64,000 nucleotides of DNA, taken from assembly GCF_009857745.1 (NCBI RefSeq), contig NZ_WWEN01000004.1, forward strand, positions 366,591 to 430,590, in the 5' to 3' direction. The translations under genes were made by a program, and so were the position numbers. Below are positions 43,892 to 53,607 of the stretch, piece by piece. Origin of the DNA: Thalassovita mangrovi (lineage in GTDB: Bacteria > Pseudomonadota > Alphaproteobacteria > Rhodobacterales > Rhodobacteraceae). The first letter of the stretch is position 1, and the number at the start of each line of letters is the position of its first letter. The notes below the pieces were generated by a model. It saw only the letters and a program-made list of their open reading frames with translations, ran no database searches and had not been told where the DNA came from.

Positions 43892-44853
43892 ATGGAGCGG
43901 TTTGATAACATTCCGGAAATCGCGCTGGACTGGCACCGGGCGGGCAAGGGCGCGGTTCTGGCCACCGTGGTGCAGACCTGGGGCAGCGCGCCGCGCCGGG
44001 TAGGCAGCCAGCTGGCGATTTCCGGCGCGGGCGAAATCGAAGGATCGGTGTCGGGCGGCTGCGTCGAAGGCGCGGTGGTGGTCGAGGCGATGGAAGCGCT
44101 GGAGGACGGCGCGCCGCGGATGCTGGAATTCGGGGTCAGCGACGGCGATGCCTTCGCCGTGGGGCTGGCCTGCGGCGGCACCATCCGGGTGCTGGTCGAA
44201 CCGGTAGGTAGCGTGATGCCCGCCGACATGCTGGCCGATCTGGTCGCGGCGCGCGACCAGCGCACGCCCATCGCCTATGTGGTCGATACCGAAACCGGCG
44301 CACGCCGCCTGACGCGCGATGAATTTCCCGACCGGTTCCGCATGGACCGATCCGGTTTCGAGGAAGACGGCACCACCTTCGTGGCGGTCCACAACCCGCC
44401 GCTGCGGATGCTGGTGGTGGGTGCGGTGCATATCGCCCAGGCCTTGGTGCCGATGGCGCGCATCCTGGGATACGACCCGGTGCTGATCGACCCGCGCGAA
44501 AGCTTCGGGTCGCAGGCGCGGTTTCCCGGTGAAACCATCCTCAACGACTGGCCCGACGAAGGGGTGCAGGCCTACGGGCTCGACAGCCGCACCGCGCTGG
44601 TGCTGCTGACCCACGATCCCAAGCTCGACGATCCGGCGCTGGAACAGGCGATGGGATCGGACGTGTTCTATATCGGCGCCCTGGGATCGTCGCGCACCCA
44701 TGCCAAGCGGGTTGAACGGCTTCGGGCCAAGGGCTTCAGCGACGACCAGATCGCCAGGATTCACGGGCCCGTGGGGCTTGATATCGGCTCGGCCAGCCCG
44801 GCCGAGATCGCCCTGTCGATCCTGGCCGAATGCACCCAAGTGTTGAGGCAGGG

Positions 44854-44857
<4 letters not shown>
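43892..44857 (+). CDS. xdhC: XdhC/CoxF-family molybdoenzyme maturation protein
   Basis: 321 residues from ATG 43892; ATG 43886 is possible but GGAGG would then directly touch the start, whereas it is six bases from 43892. Motifs: VLATVVQTWGSAPRRVGSQL, GSVSGGCVEGAVV (with the Cys used to hold sulfur), LACGGTIRVL, and the Rossmann-type VVGAVHIAQALVPMA block. XdhC binds and sulfurates Mo cofactor for xanthine dehydrogenase-type enzymes. Overlaps the next gene by ATGA and lies downstream of coxD/coxE, so this is a maturation module. Confidence 0.9.
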
Positions 44858-45869
<1,012 letters not shown>

Positions 45870-45873
<4 letters not shown>

Positions 45874-46355
45874 CCCGCGATCAGATCATCCAGCCGGTCG
45901 GCGAAATCCGCGACCTTGGCTTTGAATTCGCCGCTTTCGATTTCCTTGTCGGTCAGGATCAATGTCGCGACGGGGGCGTGGCCGATTTCTTCTTCCAGTT
46001 GTTTCAGGACCTTCTTGCCGCCGCTGCCGCCCTGGGTGACCCAGGCGGCATAGCGGCCCAGCTGGGTGCCTTCCTGGTCCAGCCAGCTGAGCACCGGGGC
46101 GCTGACGTGGCTGGCCCAGGTGGGGCCGCCGATGATCACCAGCGGATATTGCCGCGCCGGGAATTCCGGCGCGGTGATCGGGGCCGGTTTCCGGGTCAGC
46201 GCAGACCAGGCCGAGGCAAGGTAGGAGCGCAATCCAGGCTTTTGATTCTTATTGGTTATTTCTTCGCAATCCGAATCGAGATGCCGGCTGAGTTCCGCCG
46301 CGACGCTGCGCGAATGGCCGCTGCGCGTGTGGTAAACGATCAGGCTTGATTTCAT
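45870..46355 (-). CDS. Flavodoxin-family protein
   Basis: 161 residues from ATG 46355 (MKSSLIVYHTRSGHSRSVA). FMN-phosphate loop YHTRSGHS near residue 8, then a IIGGPTWASHVSAPVLSWLDQ segment and WVTQGGSGGKKVL that form the isoalloxazine-binding loops. Shorter than menaquinone-dependent protoporphyrinogen oxidase but similar in layout. It converges on the molybdopterin-binding gene with overlapping stops. Electron-transfer role presumed; partner unknown. Extra upstream codons are excluded for lack of family similarity. Confidence 0.8.
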
Positions 46356-46452
46356 GAGCGGGCGATCCGTTTTCGAAACGTCGGGATGGAACAGGCGGCA
46401 AGCGCTGCGAAGAGGCGATGAAAGGAAGGTCGTGGGGTGTGGTGTCATTCTT

Positions 46453-46476
46453 TTGACAGATCAGGACGGCTGTCAA
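46453..46476. promoter_or_regulatory. Inverted repeat TTGACAG-N10-CTGTCAA upstream of the TRAP operon
   Basis: A perfect 7-bp inverted repeat lying in the 283-bp spacer between the divergent flavodoxin and dctP genes. The left arm also matches a -35 TTGACA. It could be a dimeric regulator site, serving either direction; no regulator gene is adjacent. Confidence 0.4.
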
Positions 46477-46638
46477 TAGGGGGAGGGGGAAATACCCGCT
46501 ATGCGGTACTAGTGTCACATTCGTCCGGCGGAAATTGGTTCCGCAAAATGCCGCCAATGGTCTTGGCAGTCCCTTTCCCCTGCGCTAGCCTCTGTCCCAA
46601 GCGGCCGGGAGGAGAAGGCCGCGAAATGGGAGAACACT

Positions 46639-47649
46639 ATGAAATCGATTTTTGCCAAGGCCGCCGTGGCGGCCCTTGCCTTGGGCTTTGCCAGCGAAAC
46701 CATGGCCGAGGAATGGAACGTGTCGGTCTGGGGCAAACGCCGCGCCTTCACCGAACATATCGAGAAACTGGCCGAGCTGGTTGCTGAAAAGACCAATGGC
46801 GATTTCACCATGAATGTCAGCTATGGCGGTCTGTCGAAGAACAAGGAAAACCTCGACGGGATTTCCATCGGCGCGTTTGAGATGGCGCAGTTCTGCGCCG
46901 GCTATCACCCGGATAAGAACCCCTCGATCACCGTGCTGGAACTGCCCTTCCTGGGCGTCAACACGCTGGAAGAGGAAGTCGCGGTCAGCAATGCGGTATA
47001 CGCCCATCCGGCGGTCGAGAAGGACCTGGCGCGCTGGAATGCCAAGCTGCTGATGACCTCGCCGATGCCGCAATACAATCTCGTCGGCACCGGCGAGCCG
47101 CGTGATACGCTGGAAAAGATGAACGGCATGCGGGTGCGCGCCACCGGCGGGATCGGCCAGGCCTTCAAGGCGATTGGCGCGGTGCCGACATCGGTGACCT
47201 CGTCCGAGGCCTATAACGCGATGGAATCCGGCGTGGTCGATACCGTGGCCTTTGCCCAGCACGCGCATCTGGCCTTCCGGACCATCGATCAGGCCTCCTG
47301 GTGGACCGCCAACCTGAACCCCGGCACGGTGAATTGCCCGGTGGTGGTCAATATCGATGCCTATGAAGGGCTGAGCGACGCGAACCGCGAAGCGCTGGAC
47401 AGCTCGATCGACACGGTGATCGCATACTACCTTGAAAACTACGGCAAGACGCTGGCCAAGTGGGATCAGGTTCTGGCCGAAAAGAACGTGACCAAGGTTG
47501 TCATGTCGGACGAGGAAATCGCCAAGTTCAAGGCCGCCGCCGCCGACCCGATCCGCGATGAATGGATCGCCAAGATGGAAGCCCAGGGCATCCCGGGGCA
47601 GGAACTCTATGACCTGGTGATCGAGACGCTGAAGAAACAACGGATGTAA
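46639..47649 (+). CDS. dctP: TRAP transporter substrate-binding protein (DctP family)
   Basis: 336 residues with a signal peptide (MKSIFAKAAVAALALGFASE, likely cleavage after TMA). DctP pattern: FTEHIEKLAELVAEKTNGDF, ELPFLGV, MNGMRVRATGG (the Arg that grips carboxylates), and AYNAMESGVVD. A periplasmic binder of an organic acid; the exact ligand cannot be told. It leads a TRAP operon whose membrane genes follow after a hairpin at 47663-47691, likely giving excess SBP. Confidence 0.93.
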   Translation: MKSIFAKAAVAALALGFASETMAEEWNVSVWGKRRAFTEHIEKLAELVAEKTNGDFTMNVSYGGLSKNKENLDGISIGAFEMAQFCAGYHPDKNPSITVLELPFLGVNTLEEEVAVSNAVYAHPAVEKDLARWNAKLLMTSPMPQYNLVGTGEPRDTLEKMNGMRVRATGGIGQAFKAIGAVPTSVTSSEAYNAMESGVVDTVAFAQHAHLAFRTIDQASWWTANLNPGTVNCPVVVNIDAYEGLSDANREALDSSIDTVIAYYLENYGKTLAKWDQVLAEKNVTKVVMSDEEIAKFKAAAADPIRDEWIAKMEAQGIPGQELYDLVIETLKKQRM

Positions 47650-47662
47650 TCCGGGGTTATTG

Positions 47663-47691
47663 CGGGCCGCTCCGGATACCGGGGCGGCCCG
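47663..47691 (+). other. Intercistronic hairpin between dctP and dctQ
   Basis: CGGGCCGCTCCGG pairs with CCGGGGCGGCCCG around an ATA loop (T71-G83 wobble, 12 other pairs). A weak T-rich tail (TGTCTTTAT) follows. Such structures commonly stabilise the upstream dctP message or partly end transcription so the binding protein outnumbers the membrane subunits. Confidence 0.65.
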
Positions 47692-47729
47692 TGTCTTTAT
47701 AAACATAAGAATAGACGGGGGATGATGGC

Positions 47730-48374
47730 ATGGCAGGGTCTTCGGCTGTGCTCGAAGACGGCTCGGGTCTGAGCCGTCTCGACAGAGGATTGCACCGGAT
47801 CGAACGGGCGCTGGCACTGATCAGCGGGCTGGCGGTGTTTTCATTGATGGTTCTGGCGGTGGTGTCGGTCAGCGGTCGCAACTTCTTCAACGCGCCGCTG
47901 CCGGGCTATGTCGACTGGATCGAACAGGCGATGCCGCTCATTGCCTTCATGGGCATCGCCTATACGCAACGCGACGGCGGCCATATCCGCATGGACATGC
48001 TGGTGGGGCGGCTGAGCGGCCGGGCTTTGTGGCTGGCCGAGCTGATCACCGCGCTGGTGTCGCTGCTGCTGATGGCGCTCCTGGTCTGGGGCAGCTGGGA
48101 ACACTTCCTGCGCAGCTTCGATTTCAACGCCCCGCTGTGGAGCCGCGACAGTTCCATCGATATCGGCATTCCGCTCTGGCCGGCCAAGCTGCTGGCGCCG
48201 GTGGCGTTTTCGGTGCTGTGTCTGCGGCTGTGCCTGCAGATCTGGGGCTACGGCCGTGCTTTGCTGCTGGGGCTGGTCGAACCGGTGGCGGTGCCGCTGG
48301 TGATGTCGGCCGCCGCGCAGGCGGCGGAAGAGGCCCAGCATGTCAGCGCCTTGGATGAAAAGGGGAAAGACTGA
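47730..48374 (+). CDS. dctQ: TRAP transporter small permease (DctQ)
   Basis: 214 residues with four membrane segments: ALALISGLAVFSLMVLAVV, a second around MPLIAFMGIAYTQ, LVSLLLMALLVWGSW and a fourth near LLAPVAFSVLCLRL. The motif between (GRNFFNAPLPGYVDWIEQ) is typical of DctQ. Its last base starts the dctM ATG (TGATG), so translation is coupled. Partner to DctM in sodium-linked organic-acid uptake. Confidence 0.9.
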   Translation: MAGSSAVLEDGSGLSRLDRGLHRIERALALISGLAVFSLMVLAVVSVSGRNFFNAPLPGYVDWIEQAMPLIAFMGIAYTQRDGGHIRMDMLVGRLSGRALWLAELITALVSLLLMALLVWGSWEHFLRSFDFNAPLWSRDSSIDIGIPLWPAKLLAPVAFSVLCLRLCLQIWGYGRALLLGLVEPVAVPLVMSAAAQAAEEAQHVSALDEKGKD

Positions 48375-49774
48375 TGGAAGAGATTGAAATCGGTCTGTGG
48401 GTGTCCGCTGGCCTGCTCGTCTTCGTCGTGCTGGGGATGCGTGTGGCCTTCGCCGCCGGTCTGGCCGGGCTGATCGGGCTGGTCTGGATTTTCTGGAACA
48501 AATACGATTACGACCCCGACAGGTTCGGCAAGGCGATGACCATTGCGGTGAAAACCGCAGGCCAGGTGCCACATTCCAAGGTGTCGAGCCAGGCGCTGTC
48601 GCTGATACCGACCTTCATCCTGATCGGCTACCTGGCCTATTATGCGGGCCTGACCAAGGCTTTGTTCGAGGCCGCCAAACGCTGGGTCGGCTGGTTGCCG
48701 GGCGGGCTGGCGGTGTCCACCGTGTTCGCTACCGCAGGCTTCGCGGCGGTGTCGGGCGCATCGGTGGCGACGGCGGCGGTGTTCGCCCGTATCGCCATTC
48801 CCGAGATGACCGCGATCGGCTATGACAAGCGCTTCGCCGCAGGCGTGGTGGCCGCTGCGGGCACGCTGGCCTCGATGATCCCGCCCTCGGCGATCCTGGT
48901 GATCTACGCGATCATCGTCGAACAGGACGTGGGCAAGCTGCTGCTGGCGGGCTTCATCCCGGGGGCGTTTTCGGCGGTGGTTTATGGCGGTCTGATCGTC
49001 GGGCTGGCGCTGCTGATCCCGAATTTCGGGCCTCCGGTGAAAGGCTATAGCTGGAAACAACGCTTCGCGGCGCTGCCGCCCGCGCTGCCGATCTTCTTCG
49101 TGGTGCTGATCATCGTCTTCTTCATCTACAACCCGTTCGGCGGCGATGCCTGGGGCACGCCGACCGAGGGCGGCGCCTTGGGTGCCTTCGTGGTGTTCCT
49201 GATGGCGATATTCCGGGGCATGCGCTGGCCGGAATTGAAGGATGCGTTGCTGGAAACCGCCAAGCTGAGCGCGATGATCTTCACCATCATCTGGGGCGTG
49301 CTGATCTATGTCCGCTTCCTGGGCTTCGCGCAACTGCCTGCCGCCTTTGCCGACTGGATCACCTCTTTGCACATGGCGCCGATGCTGATCCTGATCTGTA
49401 TCCTGCTGGCCTATGCCGTTCTGGGGATGTTCATGGACGCGATCGGGATGCTGCTGCTGACGCTGCCGGTGGTTTACCCGGCGGTGATGGCGCTCAATGG
49501 TGGCGAGATGGTGAGCGCGGCCGACAGCACCTTCGGCATGTCCGGTCCGATGTGCGCGATCTGGTTCGGTATCCTGGTGGTGAAGATGGCGGAGTTCTGC
49601 CTGATCACGCCTCCGATTGGCCTGAACTGCTTCGTGGTGGCCGGCGTGCGCGACGATCTGAGCGTGCAGGACGTGTTCCGCGGCGTGACGCCCTTCTTCG
49701 TCGCCGATGCCGTGACGATCGGGTTGCTGGTAGCATTCCCGTGGATCGTGCTGTGGTTGCCCTCGCTCGCGTGA
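48374..49774 (+). CDS. dctM: TRAP transporter large permease (DctM)
   Basis: 466 residues and about 12 hydrophobic segments. DctM motifs: SLIPTFILIGYLAYYAGLT, FAAVSGASVATAAVFARI, AGTLASMIPPSAILVIYAII, GMFMDAIGMLLLTLPVVYP and LITPPIGLNCFVVAGV near the end, the ion/substrate-site region. It is preceded by coupled dctQ and followed by two terminators. Sodium-driven import of the DctP ligand. Confidence 0.95.
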   Translation: MEEIEIGLWVSAGLLVFVVLGMRVAFAAGLAGLIGLVWIFWNKYDYDPDRFGKAMTIAVKTAGQVPHSKVSSQALSLIPTFILIGYLAYYAGLTKALFEAAKRWVGWLPGGLAVSTVFATAGFAAVSGASVATAAVFARIAIPEMTAIGYDKRFAAGVVAAAGTLASMIPPSAILVIYAIIVEQDVGKLLLAGFIPGAFSAVVYGGLIVGLALLIPNFGPPVKGYSWKQRFAALPPALPIFFVVLIIVFFIYNPFGGDAWGTPTEGGALGAFVVFLMAIFRGMRWPELKDALLETAKLSAMIFTIIWGVLIYVRFLGFAQLPAAFADWITSLHMAPMLILICILLAYAVLGMFMDAIGMLLLTLPVVYPAVMALNGGEMVSAADSTFGMSGPMCAIWFGILVVKMAEFCLITPPIGLNCFVVAGVRDDLSVQDVFRGVTPFFVADAVTIGLLVAFPWIVLWLPSLA

Positions 49775-49777
49775 GGC

Positions 49778-49811
49778 GGCGTATTCCGGGGCGGAATACG
49801 CCCCGGTTTTT
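49778..49811 (+). terminator. Terminator 1 after dctM
   Basis: GGCGTATTCCG-GGG-CGGAATACGCC, an 11-bp perfect stem, then CCGGTTTTT. It starts 4 bp beyond the dctM stop. Confidence 0.92.
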
Positions 49812-49818
49812 CAAATGA

Positions 49819-49855
49819 AAACCGCCTGCCTTTCGGGGCGGGCGGTTTGTTTTTG
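49819..49855. terminator. Terminator 2, near the DUF1513 gene end
   Basis: AAACCGCC (49819-49826) with GGCGGTTT (49841-49848), extended internally by TGCC/GGGC, followed by TGTTTTT on the plus strand; on the minus strand it is followed by A-to-T reading TTTCATTTGAAAAA. It can serve both the TRAP operon and the convergent iron operon. Confidence 0.75.
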
Positions 49856-49880
49856 AGGGGCCTAGTAAGAGGGGGGGCGA

Positions 49881-50963
49881 CTAGGCGTCGAGCGCCACCA
49901 GGTGGTTGTCCCACGCCGCCCGGTGCCGGGCCGCGGCGATCCGCCCCGACGCGCCATAGCGGACGATCTGGCCGCTGCCTGCGGTGGCGATGAACCCGTC
50001 CTTGCCGGCGTTCAGCCCGCAGACATCCGGTTCGTCCAGATGGGTGACGAAATCGCCGGTCGCGGTGTCGAAGACCTGCACCATGCCGCCGCGCGGCGAG
50101 GAAATGGCGATCTGACGGCCATCGGCGCTGAAGGCGATGGACCCGGCATAGTTCTTCATGTCGCGGTGCAGCCCGTCGGGTGCCTGCATCAGCTTTGGTG
50201 CTTCGCCTTCGCGGAACAGCCCGACCAGCGGCGGCGCGTCAGAGCCGTTGCCCTGCCATTGCATCGCGAAGCCCACCAAGCCGTCGGCGCGCAGCGCCAG
50301 GTGGCGGATCGAATTGAGCCTGAGCGAGATATCCAGTTCGGTCACCTCGCGCACGCCCTGATCGAGGTCCATCACCGCCAGGCTGGCGCGCATGGTGGGC
50401 AGGTTCAGCGGTGTGCGGCCCGATTCCGGGTGGGTGTCGATGCCGCCGTTTGCAATCACGAAACGGTCGGTGCCGGGCAGCCGCAGGATGTCATGCGGCC
50501 CGACACCCCCCGAGGCGATTTCGCCCACGCGCTTGTATCCCTTGGCGCGGTCCCAGATGCCGATCTTGCCGGTGCCTTCGTCATAGGCGTTTTCCGGCGT
50601 CAGCAGCAGCGACCCGTCGGCGGTGAAACAGCCGTGGCCCATGAAGTGGCGCCCCTCGGGGCTGTGCATTTCTGCCAGGACCTTGCCGCTGGCGCAGTCG
50701 ATCACCCGGGCGAAGGTGCCGGGGCGGCGGGCGAAGGCCACCGCTTCGGCCTTGCTCGGATGGGCCGCCGCCGCGTGGCCGCGCCCCTGCAGTGGCAGCG
50801 AAAACATTTCCTCGCCAAGGTTCGACAGGCCGAACAGGCGGTAGCTGTTATCGGGCATCTTCGCCGCCGACAGGTAGGCGGGATTGCCGATATCGGCCCA
50901 GCTTGCCTGCGGGGCGAGCCCGGTGGCCAGCAGCCCGGCCAGGAATCCGCGTCGTGTCGTCAT
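49881..50963 (-). CDS. DUF1513 periplasmic protein, last gene of iron operon
   Basis: 360 residues with a Tat signal (TTRRGFLAGLLATGLAPQA). Beta-propeller-like repeats: GRGHAAAAHPSKAEAVAFAR, GHGCFTADGSLLLTPENAYDEGTGKIGIWD, GVGPHDILRLPGTDRFVIANGGI, SIAFSADGRQIAISSPRGG. DUF1513 proteins accompany imelysin-type iron uptake genes and may be cofactor-bearing partners. It follows the second imelysin gene with a 2-bp gap, closing the six-gene operon. Exact function is unknown. Confidence 0.85.
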   Translation of the reverse strand: MTTRRGFLAGLLATGLAPQASWADIGNPAYLSAAKMPDNSYRLFGLSNLGEEMFSLPLQGRGHAAAAHPSKAEAVAFARRPGTFARVIDCASGKVLAEMHSPEGRHFMGHGCFTADGSLLLTPENAYDEGTGKIGIWDRAKGYKRVGEIASGGVGPHDILRLPGTDRFVIANGGIDTHPESGRTPLNLPTMRASLAVMDLDQGVREVTELDISLRLNSIRHLALRADGLVGFAMQWQGNGSDAPPLVGLFREGEAPKLMQAPDGLHRDMKNYAGSIAFSADGRQIAISSPRGGMVQVFDTATGDFVTHLDEPDVCGLNAGKDGFIATAGSGQIVRYGASGRIAAARHRAAWDNHLVALDA

Positions 50964-50965
50964 GA

Positions 50966-51979
50966 TCAGTCTCCGTCCAGTGCGTTGAAGCCCGCCGCCA
51001 CGCCCAGGGCGGCGCCCAGGTTGGCGCTTTGCTGTTCGCGGATCAGGTCGATGGATTGCCGCAACAGGTCGGCGCGCAACCAGGCCGAGGCGTTTTCCAG
51101 ATCGCCGAACGCCGGGTCCTTGATCCTGCTGGCGGCCTCGTCGGCGGCGTCGAACCCTTCGTTCAGCGCCTCGACCAGCGCCGGATGATCACCGGCCAGC
51201 AGCACGCCGTGCTCGCGCAGCGCCTTGAGCGACAGCTCGACATTGCGCAGCGACCTGCCCGACCGCCAGGCTTCGGCCCGTTTCGGGCGGGGGCGGTCGA
51301 ACGTGCCCAGCGGCCGGCCCAGCCGGGTGTCCGAGGTGAATTGCAGCCCGGTGGTGAAGGCCTTGTAAAGCTCCTGCACCACCTCGTCGCGGTCGCGGTA
51401 GGGGCTGTTGTCGGTCCCCGGTTCCAGCATCCCCTGCGCATAGCCGTCGCGCCAGTCTTCCGCGATGGCACCGGTGGTCAGCGCCATGTCATGCGCAGTG
51501 GCCCGGATTAGGGCGCAGGCATACTCGGGCGGATCGCGGAACGCATCGTCGTAGAGCAGGTATTCCATGCCATAAAACCCGCGCCCGGCAATCGAGAGTT
51601 CGGCGAAACTGTCGGGGTCGTTGATTGCCGGATCCTGCGCGGCCAGCAGCCCGGTCAGCGTCTTGGCGGTGAAGCCGCGCGTGTCGGGCCAGAAGGCAAG
51701 GCTGAAGGCGCGGTGGTCGGCCTCGGTCGGGCCGAAGCGCAGGTGGCTGACCAGCACCCAGGCGTCGAAGGCGTCGTGATAGGCGGCGCGCAGGGCCGGG
51801 GATTCGGAGGCGCAATCGGCCTGGGCCGCGGTGTCGAGCGCGGCGGTGCTGGTTTGTAGCCGGTCGAAGCCGGGCAGGATCAGCTGCTCGACAACTGCCG
51901 CGACCGGGTCGGCAGGCGTTGCGGCCAAGGCGGGGAGGGGCAGGCACAGCAGCACGGCTGCGGCGAGAGATCGGAACAT
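50966..51979 (-). CDS. Imelysin-family protein, second copy (His of GxHxxE replaced)
   Basis: 337 residues with signal peptide (MFRSLAAAVLLCLPLPALA). Imelysin/M75 fold; the conserved GxHxxE metal motif reads GFYGMEYLLYD, so the His is Tyr while the Glu is retained, and FSLAFWPDTRGFTAK lies in the usual conserved region. It begins directly after the di-heme gene's TGA with no spacer, so translation is coupled. Probably an iron-binding periplasmic partner rather than a peptidase, as for other imelysins. Confidence 0.82.
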   Translation of the reverse strand: MFRSLAAAVLLCLPLPALAATPADPVAAVVEQLILPGFDRLQTSTAALDTAAQADCASESPALRAAYHDAFDAWVLVSHLRFGPTEADHRAFSLAFWPDTRGFTAKTLTGLLAAQDPAINDPDSFAELSIAGRGFYGMEYLLYDDAFRDPPEYACALIRATAHDMALTTGAIAEDWRDGYAQGMLEPGTDNSPYRDRDEVVQELYKAFTTGLQFTSDTRLGRPLGTFDRPRPKRAEAWRSGRSLRNVELSLKALREHGVLLAGDHPALVEALNEGFDAADEAASRIKDPAFGDLENASAWLRADLLRQSIDLIREQQSANLGAALGVAAGFNALDGD

Positions 51980-53521
51980 TCAGAGACTCTCCAGAAATTT
52001 AATCAATGCGGCGCGGTCTTCGGCGGTCAGGGCGCGGACATGGGACTGGGCGGCTTGCGCTTCGCCGCCATGCCACAGGATCGCCTCAAGCAAGCTGCGC
52101 GCGCGGCCATCATGCAGGAAACCGGCCCGGTCCGAAACCCGTTGCGCCAATCCAACGCCCCAAAGCGGCGCGGTGCGCCATTCGCGGCCCGACGCGCGGG
52201 CCTCGGGCTGGCCGTCGGCCAATCCGTCGCCCATGTCGTGAAGCAGGAAATCTGAATAGGGCCAGATCAGTTGGAACGAGCGTTCGGGCTGATCGGGCAA
52301 ACGGTGGGTGACGTATTTCGGCCGGTGGCAGGCGGGGCATCCGGCCTGATGGAAAATTTCCTTGCCCTGCAACACCTGCGGATCGTCCAGCCCGCGCCGC
52401 GCCGGGACGCCCAGGTTGGCGCTATACAGCGTGGTCAGGTCCAGCGCGGTGGCGTCGGCCTCGAACACCCGCGCGTCGCCATCGCCATGCGGGGCGGCAC
52501 GGCAATCGGTCTGCGCTGCGCTGCAATCGCCCCAGCCTTCGGGGAAGATCGGCGTGGAAATGCCCAGATCGGTGTGGAAAGCCGCCGCCGCCTGTTGCCG
52601 CACGGTGGGCAGACCGGCCTTGTAGCCGAACCGGCCCAGCATCGGTTGGTCGTATTCCAGCGACCAGACGATATTGGCCCGCCCCGATATGCCGTCGCCA
52701 TCGGCATCCTCGGGATCGGCGCCTGCCAGAATATCGGCGGCCGGGATCGCCTCGATCAGCCCCAGCCCCAGCAGCGGCGGCGCGACGCGGGGGCTGATCG
52801 TGACCGCCGGGTCCAGCGGGCCATAGGCGAGGTTCTCCAGCGTGACGCGCGGCGCGCGCAGGGTCACGGTGGTGTCGGGCAGGTCCACTGTGACCGGTTC
52901 GTAATCGACGCTGACACGCGCCTCGGCCACCTGGCCGGGGGCAGCGAAATCCTGCACCTGGCGGCCATAGGTGGGCTCAGGCAGGGTGGCGAGGTAATCT
53001 TCGATCTCGGCCATGCGGGCATCCGCCGCTGCCGGGACCGCGAGCTTCACCGTGAAGGACAAAGCGCTGTCCCCGGGACCGTCGGGCGCATGGCCGCGCC
53101 CGTCGTTGATGTGGCAGCTGTGGCACGACCGCGTGTTGTAAAGCGGGCCCAGCCCGTCCGACGCCCGGGTCGAGGATGGCGAAGCGACCCAAAGCTTTTC
53201 GAACAGCGCCCGGCCCAGTTCGAAATCCAGCCGGTCGTCGAGGTTGGCCGAGGGGTGGGAAAACGCCTTTTCACCGCTATAGCGCACGGTGGCGGTGCCT
53301 GCGGGATGGTCCTCGAACGGCTCGGGCTGGGTGAAATCCGATGGAGGCGCCAGAACGGCGGCGATCCGGGCGGATTCGGTGGCGCCGCGGGGCAGGGGGG
53401 AAAGATGCGGCTCGTCCAGCGCGGGATTGGCCGAGAGCGGTGAGGCCAGGACCAGGAAAACGGTCAGGTATTGACTGACGACTCGGGGGCTGGGCGGGGA
53501 TATCCACGCAAATCGGGGCAT
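51980..53521 (-). CDS. Di-heme cytochrome oxidoreductase (DUF1111, MauG-like)
   Basis: 513 residues from ATG 53521 with signal (VVSQYLTVFLVLASPLSA). Two c-type heme motifs: RSCHSCHIN near residue 130 and GCPACHRPKY near residue 410. Other blocks: PLYNTRSCHSC, APPLLGLGLIEAIPA, DGDGISGRANI (acidic, possible calcium site) and GRFGYKAGLPTVRQQ. It is the redox partner in the iron operon and could oxidise Fe(II) or thiols before uptake. The closest family label is thiol oxidoreductase/DUF1111; activity here is inferred. Confidence 0.87.
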   Translation of the reverse strand: MPRFAWISPPSPRVVSQYLTVFLVLASPLSANPALDEPHLSPLPRGATESARIAAVLAPPSDFTQPEPFEDHPAGTATVRYSGEKAFSHPSANLDDRLDFELGRALFEKLWVASPSSTRASDGLGPLYNTRSCHSCHINDGRGHAPDGPGDSALSFTVKLAVPAAADARMAEIEDYLATLPEPTYGRQVQDFAAPGQVAEARVSVDYEPVTVDLPDTTVTLRAPRVTLENLAYGPLDPAVTISPRVAPPLLGLGLIEAIPAADILAGADPEDADGDGISGRANIVWSLEYDQPMLGRFGYKAGLPTVRQQAAAAFHTDLGISTPIFPEGWGDCSAAQTDCRAAPHGDGDARVFEADATALDLTTLYSANLGVPARRGLDDPQVLQGKEIFHQAGCPACHRPKYVTHRLPDQPERSFQLIWPYSDFLLHDMGDGLADGQPEARASGREWRTAPLWGVGLAQRVSDRAGFLHDGRARSLLEAILWHGGEAQAAQSHVRALTAEDRAALIKFLESL

Positions 53522-53546
53522 TGGGCTCGCTTGTCGCTGGCGGGAA

Positions 53547-53570
53547 CGGCAGGCGCTGATGCGCCTGCCG
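53547..53570 (-). other. Intra-operon hairpin between imelysin and di-heme genes
   Basis: CGGCAGGCGC-TGAT-GCGCCTGCCG, a 10-bp perfect stem in the 86-bp spacer. No T tract on the minus strand. May adjust stoichiometry between the first imelysin and the downstream genes. Confidence 0.5.
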
Positions 53571-53607
53571 GTTTGGTTTCTGCGCATGTTTCTAGCGCGA
53601 AACCGTC

